Assembly (NCBI GenBank): GCA_019359745.1
Contig: JAHHGT010000001.1
Span: 1 to 64,000 of the forward strand
Direction of reading: 5' to 3'
Length of the DNA: 64,000 nt
Source of the DNA: Aphanothece saxicola GSE-SYN-MK-01-06B
GTDB lineage: Bacteria > Cyanobacteriota > Cyanobacteriia > PCC-6307 > Cyanobiaceae
Within the stretch, counting starts at the first letter, position 1. Each line of letters starts with the position of its first letter. Of the stretch, positions 9,425-18,069 are shown in pieces. The notes under the pieces were generated by a model. It ran no database searches. It was not told the origin of the DNA and was given only the letters and a program-made list of their open reading frames with translations. The position numbers were made by a program, and so were the translations under genes.

Positions 9425-10525
9425 ATGGGGGTGCTGCTGGCCGGGCTGCTCGGGCTGGCCCTGGGTTGGCTGCTGGGGCGCCGCCGCCGCCGCCCCGGAC
9501 AGGGCCTCTCCGGGCTTTCGCTGCGCCAGCTGCTGCGCTGGATCGGCGAGGCCCCCGACGGCTGGTTGATCCTCGACAAGGCCGATCGCATCCAGCTGAT
9601 CAACCTGCGGGCCGAACGGCTGCTGGATGTCCCCGGGGCCGGTCTACGCCGCCAGGAACCGCTTGAACGCCTGTGTCAGTCCGCCGAGCTGCTCGAGGGG
9701 ATCCGCAACGCCCGCCGGCGGGAGCGCCCCCAGCGGCTGGACTGGGAGCCGGGCGACCAGCAGCTGGCCGTCGTCATCCTGCCCGGTGATGGCGGCTGGG
9801 TGGCCGTGATGCTCCAGAGCCGTCGTTCGCTCGAAGCCCAGCTGGAGCAGCAGGAGCGCTGGGTGAGCGATGTGGCCCACGAACTCAAGACGCCGCTCAC
9901 GGCCCTGCTGCTGGTGGGGGACAGCCTGTCTGCCCATGTCAATGACGCCAATGCGGTGCTGGTGGAACGGCTGCAGCGGGAATTGCTGCGGCTGCAGCGG
10001 CTCGTCGGTGATCTGTTGGAACTGTCCCGGCTGGAGAACACCCTCCCGGAGGGGGTGCGCCTGCACAGCCGTGTCGATCTGCCCCAGCTGGTGCAACAGG
10101 TGTGGATGGGTCTGCGCCCCCTGGCCGAGCGCCGCTGCATCCGCCTGGAGCTGGCGGCGGAGTCCCCCCTGGGCGTGATGGGCGATGGCTCGCGGCTGCA
10201 CCGGGCCGTGCTCAACCTGCTGGATAATGCCCTGCGCTACAGCCCGGACGGGGGCACGGTGCGGGTGGAGATCGAAGCGACGGCGGGGTGGTGCCTGCTG
10301 ACCTTCCGCGACGAGGGACCCGGCCTGAGCGAGGACGACCTGGAGCACATGTTCGAGCGCTTCTACCGCGGTGATCCCTCCCGGGTGCGCAGCGACCGGG
10401 GCGGCAGCGGCCTGGGCCTGGCGATCGTTCAGCAGATCGCCGTCACCCACGGCGGCCGCATCCAGGCCGCCAACCATCCAGACGGCGGCGCCGTGATGGA
10501 ACTGCTGCTGCCGGCGGGGGCCTGA
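9425..10525 (+). CDS. phoR: Sensor histidine kinase PhoR
   Basis: Membrane-anchored kinase, 366 residues, starting directly after the phoB stop. One N-terminal hydrophobic segment (LLAGLLGLALGWLLG) is followed by a basic stop-transfer stretch, then a PAS-like region (DGWLILDKADRIQLIN). The phosphoacceptor His lies in WVSDVAHELKTPLTALLLV near residue 156. The ATPase core shows the N box (NLLDNALRYS), G1 (FRDEGPGLSEDD) and G2 (GGSGLGLAIVQQI). This is the usual picocyanobacterial PhoR layout with a minimal sensor. Confidence 0.88.
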   Translation: MGVLLAGLLGLALGWLLGRRRRRPGQGLSGLSLRQLLRWIGEAPDGWLILDKADRIQLINLRAERLLDVPGAGLRRQEPLERLCQSAELLEGIRNARRRERPQRLDWEPGDQQLAVVILPGDGGWVAVMLQSRRSLEAQLEQQERWVSDVAHELKTPLTALLLVGDSLSAHVNDANAVLVERLQRELLRLQRLVGDLLELSRLENTLPEGVRLHSRVDLPQLVQQVWMGLRPLAERRCIRLELAAESPLGVMGDGSRLHRAVLNLLDNALRYSPDGGTVRVEIEATAGWCLLTFRDEGPGLSEDDLEHMFERFYRGDPSRVRSDRGGSGLGLAIVQQIAVTHGGRIQAANHPDGGAVMELLLPAGA

Positions 10526-10526
10526 G

Positions 10527-11732
10527 ATGGGCGACGCCTTCCCCCGGGCGGCAGCACGGATGGCGGCGGTGGCCGATCCGGTGATCGCCCAGGTGGGCGC
10601 CCTGATGCGCCAGCGCCCGCAGGCCCTCTCCCTGGCCCAGGGCATGGTGGCCTGGGCGCCACCGCCGGGGGTGGGCCGGGCCGTGGCCCTGGCCCTGGCG
10701 GAAACGGATCGGCGGCTCGATCGCTACGGGCCGGTGCAGGGCGAGGCGGCCGTGCTGGAGGCCGTGCGGAGGGAGCTCACTGAGGCGCGTGGCCTGGATC
10801 TGGAGGGCAGCGACCTGCTGATCACCGCCGGCAGCAACATGGCCTTCAACGCCATCGCCCAGGTGCTCTGCGACCCCGGCGATGAGGTGCTGCTGCCGTT
10901 GCCGTTCTATTTCAACCACGCCATGGCCATCCGCCTGGCCGGTGGCGTGCCCGTGCCGGTGGCGGCGGGGCTGGTGCCCGACCCCGACCGGCTGGCGGCG
11001 GCGATCACCCCCCGCAGCCGCGCCATCGTGACGATCTCCCCCAACAACCCCAGCGGCCTGGTGACGCCGCCGGAGGTGCTGGCGGCCATCAACGGCCTCT
11101 GCCACCGCCATGGGCTCGTGCACGTGAGCGACGAGGCCTATGCCGATTTCGTCCATGGGTCGGTGCCCCATGTCAGTCCTGGCCGGTTGCCCGGCAGCGG
11201 CGGTCACACGGTGTCCCTGTTCTCCCTGTCCAAGGCCTACGGCATGGCGGGCTGGCGGGTGGGCTACGCGGCCGTTCCCCGCCAGCTGATGGCGGCCCTG
11301 GCCAAGGTTCAGGACACGGTGCTGATCTGCCCGCCCCAGGTGAGCCAGCGGGCGGCGCTGGCGGCCCTGGAGGCCGGACCCTCCTGGTGCCGCCCCCATG
11401 TCGCGGCCCTTGGCCAGCGGCGCCGGCAGTTGCTCGCCGCGGTGGCGTCGGCCCGCGCCGGCGGCCTGGACGTGACGCTGCTGGGTCCCCCGGATGGGGC
11501 TTTCTATGGCCTGCTGCGGTTTCCCTGTGCCCTCGATGGGGAGTCCCTGATGCGGCACCTGGTGCTGGGGCACGGGGTGGCGGCCCTGCCGGGCGACAGC
11601 TTCGGCCTGCCGCCGGCGGGTGGCCGGGGCCTGCTGCGGCTCAGCTACGGCATGCTCGAAGCCCCGGATCTGGAGGAGGCCCTGCGGCGCCTGTTCCAGG
11701 CGCTCGCGGCTCTGGACGCCCAGGTCGGTTGA
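10527..11732 (+). CDS. PLP-dependent aminotransferase, class I/II
   Basis: Fold-type I aminotransferase of 401 residues, cytoplasmic. Family landmarks are ITAGSNMAFNAIAQVL, the ISPNNPSGLVTPPE block with the substrate Asn, HVSDEAYADFVHG with the cofactor-binding Asp/Tyr, and the Schiff-base Lys in SLFSLSKAYGMAGWRVGY. The substrate cannot be fixed from sequence; aspartate, aromatic and kynurenine-type donors are all in the family. It begins 1 bp after phoR and may be cotranscribed, but no phosphate role is known. Confidence 0.85.
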   Translation: MGDAFPRAAARMAAVADPVIAQVGALMRQRPQALSLAQGMVAWAPPPGVGRAVALALAETDRRLDRYGPVQGEAAVLEAVRRELTEARGLDLEGSDLLITAGSNMAFNAIAQVLCDPGDEVLLPLPFYFNHAMAIRLAGGVPVPVAAGLVPDPDRLAAAITPRSRAIVTISPNNPSGLVTPPEVLAAINGLCHRHGLVHVSDEAYADFVHGSVPHVSPGRLPGSGGHTVSLFSLSKAYGMAGWRVGYAAVPRQLMAALAKVQDTVLICPPQVSQRAALAALEAGPSWCRPHVAALGQRRRQLLAAVASARAGGLDVTLLGPPDGAFYGLLRFPCALDGESLMRHLVLGHGVAALPGDSFGLPPAGGRGLLRLSYGMLEAPDLEEALRRLFQALAALDAQVG

Positions 11733-11745
11733 GGCCTGCCCCGGT

Positions 11746-12459
11746 TCAGGGGGTCACACTGACCGTTTTGCTCTCGCCGGCGGCGGTCAGCATCCAGAGC
11801 GCTGTCCCCTCCGGCCACAGCAGCAGCAGCTTGCCTCCGGAGAGAACGGCGAGGGGATCACGGAAGGGCAGCCCGGCGGCGCGCGCCTTGGCCAGGGGCA
11901 ACTGCCGCCATTGCAGGCCGTCTGCCGGCACGACCATCCCGTCCGGAGACTCCCGCGTGGCCGTTGCCTGTTCCCACAGACCCGCCAGGGTCGCGGCCTC
12001 GGCCGCCTCGACGGGGCGGGCCTGCAGGGCCAGGGCGAGCAACGTGGTGGTCGTGGTTGCTTCCGCGCCGGCCCTGGAGAGGGGACGGTCCTGGGCGGCC
12101 CCCCGGTCCGCCGCCGTGGCGGTCGCCACCCGGTCCTTCGAGCGGCCCCTGGGGGCGTCGTTGCCCTGCCGGCGGCTGGACGCTCCGGCGCGGGGCTCGG
12201 CTGGCAGATCGGTCGGCGGTGGCGGCGGCAGGGAGCTGAGCGAAGGCAGGGCCAGCAGCGGCAAGGACGGCTCCCGGGCCTGCTGGCGGCTGAAGCGCAG
12301 CAGCTCGGGGGTGTCGTCGGCCGGGACGGCGACTCGGCTGGCCAGCGGACGCTGGGAGGGGCGCAGGGCCGGCAGCAGCAGCAGACCGTTCAGGGCCAGG
12401 GCCACCAGCAAAGGGAACTGGAGACGGCGCCAACGGGGGAAGGACAGGCTGGCTTTCAT
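11746..12459 (-). CDS. TonB-position protein: one TM segment plus proline/serine-rich region
   Basis: A 237-residue protein starting MKASLSFPRWRRLQFP at ATG 12459, overlapping the ExbD-like stop by 4 bp. A single hydrophobic helix (LLVALALNGLLLLPAL) near the N-terminus is followed by a long low-complexity periplasmic-type stretch with SLPPPPPTDLPAEP, then a 70-residue compact C-terminal end (LPFRDPLAVLSGGKLLLLWP). This is the architecture and gene order expected for TonB, but I cannot see a TonB C-terminal domain. It may be a divergent energy transducer or a dedicated partner of this ExbBD motor. Confidence 0.6.
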   Translation of the reverse strand: MKASLSFPRWRRLQFPLLVALALNGLLLLPALRPSQRPLASRVAVPADDTPELLRFSRQQAREPSLPLLALPSLSSLPPPPPTDLPAEPRAGASSRRQGNDAPRGRSKDRVATATAADRGAAQDRPLSRAGAEATTTTTLLALALQARPVEAAEAATLAGLWEQATATRESPDGMVVPADGLQWRQLPLAKARAAGLPFRDPLAVLSGGKLLLLWPEGTALWMLTAAGESKTVSVTP

Positions 12460-12821
12460 GGCAGTTGCAGTTCCAGGGGCAGGTCCGAGCGGCCCAGCTG
12501 CCCCATCAGCCGCTGCACCACCCCCCACGGCACGTCACGGTTGGGAACCAGGCGCAGGGTGGGGCGCCCCGGGCCGGCTTCAAGCCGTTGCAGCACGCCG
12601 ACCAGCTGCCCGCTGGGGACCGGCTGGTTCCACAGCCGCACCTGCCCGTCGGCGGCCAGGTGCAGGCTGACGACCCCCTGGCTCGCCGGCCGCTGGGCCA
12701 GCCGCTGGGGAACCAGGACCAGCGCCAGGGTCAGCAGGGCCAGTCCCGTCGCCATCGCCCCGAGGGCCAGGGCGTCCAGCGGGGCCCCCCACGGCTGGTT
12801 GGGATCGGCATCGGCGTTCAT
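12456..12821 (-). CDS. ExbD/TolR-like biopolymer transport protein (second copy)
   Basis: A 121-residue protein from ATG 12821. A single N-terminal membrane helix (ALGAMATGLALLTLALVLV) is followed by a small periplasmic domain with the ExbD-type pattern VSLHLAADGQVRLWNQPV and PTLRLVPNRDVPWGVVQRLM. The Asp that usually sits in the ExbD membrane helix is not evident within the hydrophobic core; an Asp lies just before it (PLDALALG). It overlaps both neighbours by 4 bp, so the cluster is a coupled operon exbB-exbD-exbD-TonB-like. Confidence 0.68.
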   Translation of the reverse strand: MNADADPNQPWGAPLDALALGAMATGLALLTLALVLVPQRLAQRPASQGVVSLHLAADGQVRLWNQPVPSGQLVGVLQRLEAGPGRPTLRLVPNRDVPWGVVQRLMGQLGRSDLPLELQLP

Positions 12822-13171
12822 GGTCCCTGGCCCGGCAAGGCCAGCACCACCGGCCGGGGACTGATCGCGCGCAGCTGGGCCAGGGAGCGGCTCACCTGGC
12901 CCAGCGGCAGCGTGGCGGCCGGCAGGAAGTGGATCTCGGTGCTGGCCGGCTGGGAAGCCAGCAGGCCCGGCAGACGGCCACGGGAGACGGGCTCGCCGTT
13001 GACGAACCAGCGATCCTCCGGCGCTTGCACGATCCACAGCGCCCCGGTGAGGGCCTGCCCGCCCTGGGGGCGCAGCCGCGGCTGGCGGTCCCGGGCCAGG
13101 TCCGCCAGGGCCGCGACCGATCCGCACAGCAGAAGCGTCAGCCCCACCAGAGAGGCCAGGGCGTAGGTCAT
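12818..13171 (-). CDS. ExbD/TolR-like biopolymer transport protein (first copy)
   Basis: A 117-residue protein with one N-terminal membrane helix (YALASLVGLTLLLCGSVAAL) and a periplasmic domain ending RAISPRPVVLALPGQGP. Small size, topology and position next to an ExbB homologue support an ExbD/TolR role in a proton-driven motor. Similarity to the neighbouring copy is in layout rather than sequence, so two non-identical ExbD-type subunits are made here. ATGA overlaps at both ends imply translational coupling. Confidence 0.62.
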   Translation of the reverse strand: MTYALASLVGLTLLLCGSVAALADLARDRQPRLRPQGGQALTGALWIVQAPEDRWFVNGEPVSRGRLPGLLASQPASTEIHFLPAATLPLGQVSRSLAQLRAISPRPVVLALPGQGP

Positions 13172-13776
13172 GGCTGGGCGGCCCAGCTACGGCCGAGGCG
13201 CTGCAGCCGCAGGCACTGGCTGCGGCGCAGCCATTGGTTGGCCACCAGGCTGGTGCCGGCGATCAGGCTGACGATCAGCCCGATGGCCGTGCTCAGCAGC
13301 ACCTGGCCGAACCCCGCCAGGTTGGCGCCCGCCGGCAGCAGCAACTGGGGGCCGAGGCTGGCGAGCACCTGCATCAGACCGAGCACGGTGCCCACCAGCC
13401 CCAGCAAAGGGGCCAGCACGACGGCGGCCTGCAGCAGCGGTTCACCGAAGCGCATCTCCAGGTCCCAGTCCTCCAGCTTCCGCCCGGCGGCAGGCGGCCC
13501 CTGCTCCGCCAGCAGCCGCTCCCACTGCTGCCGGCGGGAGGCCCGGGTGCGCCACCACTGCCACCAGTAGCGGCCCCGGTCGAGGGCCACGGTGACGACG
13601 GCGATGGAGAGCAGCAGCAGCAGCAGGGCAACGGGCCCATTGATCCCGGGGATCGGTGTCTTCACCCCTGGCGACGTTCCATGGCTGGAGCCGATCGTAT
13701 GGGCCGACGTCGCCGGCGCGACGTGCCGCAGCTGCTTGACAGTCTTCTGCGAGCGAACGCTGTCTAAGGTGCCCAT
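13168..13776 (-). CDS. exbB: ExbB/TolQ/MotA-family proton channel
   Basis: Inner-membrane proton channel subunit. It has a first membrane helix ([20 protein letters not shown]), a cytoplasmic loop, and the paired helices carrying the family signature [22 protein letters not shown] followed by [20 protein letters not shown]. This is shorter than typical ExbB but complete. The longest reading starts at ATG 13776, only 23 bp from the divergent cysK. An in-frame GTG at 13665 would give a more typical 165-residue protein and leave a promoter region, so the exact start is uncertain. Confidence 0.82.
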   Translation of the reverse strand: MGTLDSVRSQKTVKQLRHVAPATSAHTIGSSHGTSPGVKTPIPGINGPVALLLLLLSIAVVTVALDRGRYWWQWWRTRASRRQQWERLLAEQGPPAAGRKLEDWDLEMRFGEPLLQAAVVLAPLLGLVGTVLGLMQVLASLGPQLLLPAGANLAGFGQVLLSTAIGLIVSLIAGTSLVANQWLRRSQCLRLQRLGRSWAAQP

Positions 13777-13799
13777 GGACCGGATCCAGAGGGAGCGCC

Positions 13800-14780
<981 letters not shown>

Positions 14781-14801
14781 CCCCTTTCGAGGCCACCGCC
14801 G

Positions 14802-15236
14802 ATGAGTTATCTGCGCCAGATCATGCAGCGGCTCCACGACCGCTCCACACCGTTGCCTGCGGCTGAGCGGGGTGAGGCCCAGGGCCGGCTTGAAGAGCAT
14901 CTGGCCCTCTACGGCGCACGGCTCGAGGCCTGCAGCGACGCCATGCTCCAGTACGAGGCCGCCTGGCTCGATCAGCACATCGAAACGCTTGAACTCTGTG
15001 GGAGCCAGCCCACCATGCTGGCCAGTGCCGGTGGGCCTGAGCGGGTCGATGCACTGCTGCAGGAAAGCCTGTGTTTTCGCCAGCGGCTCGAGCTCTGCCG
15101 GCGGCAGCGGGGCGTGGAGGGAGGTGGTGTGCGGGCCGCCGTCGTGGCCAGTGAACATGCCTGGGAGCTCACCGATCCCGCTCTGCGGCGGGCCTGGGGC
15201 TTCCCAACGGAACCGCCGACAGGCCCTGGCGCCTGA
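14802..15236 (+). CDS. Conserved-looking hypothetical protein, helical
   Basis: A 144-residue mostly alpha-helical protein ([15 protein letters not shown] at the start, then [25 protein letters not shown]). It has no signal peptide, no membrane segment and no catalytic motif I recognise. It starts 21 bp after cysK on the same strand and could be cotranscribed. Coding character is supported by its position filling the cysK-ferredoxin gap on the same strand. Function unknown. Confidence 0.6.
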   Translation: MSYLRQIMQRLHDRSTPLPAAERGEAQGRLEEHLALYGARLEACSDAMLQYEAAWLDQHIETLELCGSQPTMLASAGGPERVDALLQESLCFRQRLELCRRQRGVEGGGVRAAVVASEHAWELTDPALRRAWGFPTEPPTGPGA

Positions 15237-15331
15237 GCCCGGCGTGTCCTCGCTCGCGCACCCTGTACGCCTCGATACACCCCCCAGGCCCAGGTTCCCC
15301 AAGGATTCCCTGCGATTCCTGCTGCGGCGCC

Positions 15332-15613
15332 ATGGCGAGCTTCACGATCAGCCTGGAAGGGGGCAAGTCCTTCACCTGCCCTGACGACACCTACATCCTC
15401 GACGCGGCCGAGGAGCAGGGCATCGATCTGCCGTACTCCTGCCGGGCTGGAGCCTGCAGCACCTGTGCCGGCAAGATCCTCTCCGGCAGTGTCGATCAGT
15501 CCGACCAGAGCTTCCTGGACGATGACCAGATCGGCCAGGGCTTCGCCCTGCTCTGCGTCAGCTATCCCCTCTCCGACTGCACCATCCAGCCAGGCGTCGA
15601 AGAGGATCTCTGA
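15332..15613 (+). CDS. petF: Plant-type [2Fe-2S] ferredoxin
   Basis: Soluble one-electron carrier of 93 residues. The cluster ligands are in the plant-type pattern [13 protein letters not shown] (C-x4-C-x2-C, residues ~36-45) with the fourth Cys in [10 protein letters not shown] near residue 75. It is acidic throughout and ends IQPGVEEDL, typical of ferredoxins that accept electrons from photosystem I. It sits convergent with glutathione reductase; which paralogue in the genome it represents cannot be told here. Confidence 0.93.
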   Translation: MASFTISLEGGKSFTCPDDTYILDAAEEQGIDLPYSCRAGACSTCAGKILSGSVDQSDQSFLDDDQIGQGFALLCVSYPLSDCTIQPGVEEDL

Positions 15614-15628
15614 TCAGCGTGGGGCCGA

Positions 15629-16987
15629 TCAGCCGGGCATGGTGACGAACTCCTCAGCCACGGAGGGGTGCAGGGCCATGGTGCGGTCGAAGTCGGCCTT
15701 GGTGGCCCCCATGCCGATGGCGATCGCCGCCATCTGAATGATCTCAGCGCTGTGCTCCCCCACCATGTGGCACCCCACCACCTTGTTGGTGGCGTTGTCC
15801 ACGATCAGTTTCAACAGCACCCGGGGGCCCCGGGCCGGCAGGGCCTGGGCCATGGGCCGGAAGCGGGCCCGGTGAACACGGATGCCGTCGGCTCCGAAGC
15901 GCTCGATCGCCGCTTCCTCGCTCAGCCCCACCCCGGCCAGTTCCGGCTGGCTGAACACGGCACTGGCCACCAGGTCATGGTTCACCTGGCGGGGCTTGTT
16001 CCCGTACACCGTGTCGGCGAAGGCACGGCCTTCATCCACCGCCACCGGCGTCAGGTTGATCCGGTCGGTCACGTCACCGACGGCATGGATGTGGGGCACG
16101 TTGGTGGTCTGGTCGGCATCCACCGGAATGCGATGGCCTTCCACCGCCACGCCGGCCGACTCCAGCTGCAGCCCGTCGAGGAAGGGCCGACGGCCGGTGG
16201 CCAGCAGCACGCCGCCGCAGGGGAGCACCTCGCCGCTCTGGGTGACGAGCTCCAGGGCTCCGGGCACGCCGGTGATGGCGGCGGGACTGTGGGCGAAGCG
16301 GATCTCGATGCCTTCGGCCTCCATGGCCTCCTGCACGGCCGTGGAAGCCTCCCGATCGAAGCCCCGGAGCAGGTGATCCCCCCGCACCAGCAGGGTCACC
16401 GCCACCCCCAGGCCATGCAGGATGCAGGCGAACTCACAGGCGATGAAGCCGGCGCCCACCACCACGACCTGGTCGGGGAAGCGCTCCTGCAGGAACATGT
16501 CGTCGCTCACCCAGCCCAGTTCGGCCCCGGGGAACACGGGCCGATGCGGGCGGCCGCCGGCGGCGATCAGGATCCGATCCCCCTTGAGCCGTCGGCTGGT
16601 GTTGGAACCATGAACCACCTCGATGTGGTGGGGATCGGCGAACCGGCCCCAGCCCCGCACCAGCTCGACACCCGCCTTCTCCAGCAGGCCGATATGGAGC
16701 TCATTGAGCCGGTCCACTTCCCGGCGCACGTTGGCGAGCAGCACCGAGGCGTCGGGCCGGAAGCCGTCCAGCTGCCAGCCGTAGCTGGCCGCATCGGCCA
16801 GCAGGTGCCGGTAGGCGGAGCCGTAGACCAGCAGCTTCTTGGGCACACACCCGCGGATGACGCAGGTGCCCCCCACCCGGTCGCCCTCCACGATCGCCAC
16901 CGAGGCCCCGTAGGAGGCCGCCCGTTTGGCGGCGGCCAGGCCACCGGAGCCCGCCCCCAGGACGATCAGGTCGAAGCAGTCGGTCAT
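15629..16987 (-). CDS. gor: Glutathione-disulfide reductase
   Basis: FAD enzyme that reduces oxidised glutathione with NADPH. The FAD-binding start LIVLGAGSGGLAAAKRAA is followed by the redox-active disulfide motif GGTCVIRGCVPKK (residues ~39-51), a second nucleotide-binding fold (VVVGAGFIACEFACIL), and the C-terminal dimer interface with the active-site His in MALHPSVAEEFVT. Length 452 is standard. Its start overlaps the pentapeptide gene stop by 4 bp, making arsR-pentapeptide-gor one probable operon running away from acsF. Confidence 0.93.
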   Translation of the reverse strand: MTDCFDLIVLGAGSGGLAAAKRAASYGASVAIVEGDRVGGTCVIRGCVPKKLLVYGSAYRHLLADAASYGWQLDGFRPDASVLLANVRREVDRLNELHIGLLEKAGVELVRGWGRFADPHHIEVVHGSNTSRRLKGDRILIAAGGRPHRPVFPGAELGWVSDDMFLQERFPDQVVVVGAGFIACEFACILHGLGVAVTLLVRGDHLLRGFDREASTAVQEAMEAEGIEIRFAHSPAAITGVPGALELVTQSGEVLPCGGVLLATGRRPFLDGLQLESAGVAVEGHRIPVDADQTTNVPHIHAVGDVTDRINLTPVAVDEGRAFADTVYGNKPRQVNHDLVASAVFSQPELAGVGLSEEAAIERFGADGIRVHRARFRPMAQALPARGPRVLLKLIVDNATNKVVGCHMVGEHSAEIIQMAAIAIGMGATKADFDRTMALHPSVAEEFVTMPG

Positions 16988-17640
16988 GGCAGCAGGGCAT
17001 CGTGGAGCAGGGTGCCATCCAGCATGGCGTCCCGCAGATCGGTGTCCCGCAGGTCGCAGCCGCTCAGGTCGGCGTCGCGCAGATCGGCCCCCTCCATGTT
17101 GGCGCCGTAGAGGCAGGCGCCGCGAAGATCACTGCCCTGCAACAGGACCCCCTGCAGCAGGGCGAAGCTGAGATCGGCCCCCTGGAAATCGGCCCCGCCC
17201 AGGTCGGTGCGTTGGTCGAGCCCCCCCCGGAAGTCGGCCTCCACCAGCCGGGCGGCCCGCCAGCGGCTGTGGGCCCCCAGCACGCCCCGCAGGCAACAGC
17301 GGTGCATCAGGGCGCCGTCGAAATCGGCCCCCTGCAGCCGCGCCGCCGAGAGGTCGGCGTCGTGCCAGAAGGAACCGCTGGCCGCCACGGCCGAGAGGTC
17401 GGCCCCCCAGAGCAGGGCCTGCTGGAAGCAGGCACCCTCCACGTTGGCTCCCGCCAGGCGGGCATGGCCGAAGCGCCCTTCCTTGAAGCAGCCACCGTGC
17501 AGGTCGCAATCGCCCAGATCGAGCGCCACCCCATCGAGATCCCCCAGCCGCAGGCCGGCGAAGTCGCGTCGGCCCTCCGCCAGGGCGCGTTTGAGGGCGT
17601 CGAGGTCGGTCGGGAGGTCAGAGGATGGCCGCAAGGGCAT
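16984..17640 (-). CDS. Pentapeptide-repeat protein
   Basis: A 218-residue protein built almost wholly of A(D/N)LxX-type repeats, for example AGANVEGACFQQA, GADFQGADLSFAL and GADLRDADLSGCDL. Such repeats fold as a right-handed quadrilateral beta-helix. The first 25 residues (DLDALKRALAEG) are helical. It has no signal peptide, so it is probably cytoplasmic. It overlaps the ArsR-type gene by 23 bp and gor by 4 bp. Cyanobacteria have many such proteins and their roles are mostly unknown; linkage suggests stress or redox response. Confidence 0.88.
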   Translation of the reverse strand: MPLRPSSDLPTDLDALKRALAEGRRDFAGLRLGDLDGVALDLGDCDLHGGCFKEGRFGHARLAGANVEGACFQQALLWGADLSAVAASGSFWHDADLSAARLQGADFDGALMHRCCLRGVLGAHSRWRAARLVEADFRGGLDQRTDLGGADFQGADLSFALLQGVLLQGSDLRGACLYGANMEGADLRDADLSGCDLRDTDLRDAMLDGTLLHDALLP

Positions 17641-17923
17641 CGAGTTGCTGGCGGCGGGAGGCGAGCATCAGCTTTCTGGCCTGAACCAGGAGCTGGAAGA
17701 CGCCTTTGTCGATCACTTCATAGAACACCAGGCTGCCTTCGGGACGGCGGCGCACCACGCCGGCGATCGTGAGCAGCTTGAGATGCTTGGACACCAGGGC
17801 CTGGCTGAGGCCGGTCTTCTCGACGACGGCCGTGACATTCAGCGGTCCCGGACGCAGGGTTTCAAGCACGGTGAGGCGGTTGGGTTCGGAGAACACCTTG
17901 AAATAGTCGGCGAGGGATTCCAT
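17618..17923 (-). CDS. ArsR/SmtB-type winged-helix regulator lacking cysteines
   Basis: A 101-residue repressor-type protein from ATG 17923 (MESLADYFKVFSEPNRLTVL). The recognition helix region is VVEKTGLSQALVSKHLKLL and the wing is RRRPEGSLVFYEV. There is not a single Cys, and the alpha3 metal motif (ELCVC-type) is replaced by NVTAVV, so classical As/Zn/Cd sensing is not supported. It is divergent from acsF, with two inverted repeats in between, and is the obvious candidate to control the tetrapyrrole island. In Synechocystis, the comparable acsF-ho-hemN genes are controlled by the unrelated MarR-type ChlR. The inducing signal here is unknown. Confidence 0.82.
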   Translation of the reverse strand: MESLADYFKVFSEPNRLTVLETLRPGPLNVTAVVEKTGLSQALVSKHLKLLTIAGVVRRRPEGSLVFYEVIDKGVFQLLVQARKLMLASRRQQLDALAAIL

Positions 17924-17982
17924 CGACCGCTCCAGAACCTCGGATTGTCGAGATGGTACCACGCTGTCGTCTCAAGCCAGTC

Positions 17983-18012
17983 ATGCAGAATCATGAAAAC
18001 AGCCTTCTGCAT
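17983..18012. promoter_or_regulatory. Inverted repeat between arsR-type gene and acsF (site 1)
   Basis: ATGCAGAA (17983-17990) and TTCTGCAT (18005-18012) form a perfect 8-bp inverted repeat with a 14-bp spacer. It lies in the 146-bp divergent intergenic region and is a candidate operator for the adjacent winged-helix regulator. Confidence 0.45.
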
Positions 18013-18020
18013 CACACGGA

Positions 18021-18059
18021 TCACGTAGTATCACGTTGTCGTTATGACGTGAAGCACGT
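18021..18059. promoter_or_regulatory. TCACGT/ACGTGA dyad upstream of acsF (site 2)
   Basis: TCACGT occurs at 18021 and 18031, and ACGTGA at 18047-18052, followed by ACGT at 18056. The inner pair is a perfect 6-bp dyad with a 10-bp spacer, and the outer elements make the whole 39-bp stretch roughly symmetrical. It ends about 10 bp before the acsF start codon. The core CGTTATGACGT inside it is repeated, with two changes, upstream of the heme oxygenase gene. Confidence 0.45.
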
Positions 18060-18069
18060 CGCCCGCCAG

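Noticed and set aside
17953-18069. Longer acsF start at 17953
   Set aside because: The extra residues run through the inverted repeats and lack AcsF similarity; ATG 18070 gives the family length.
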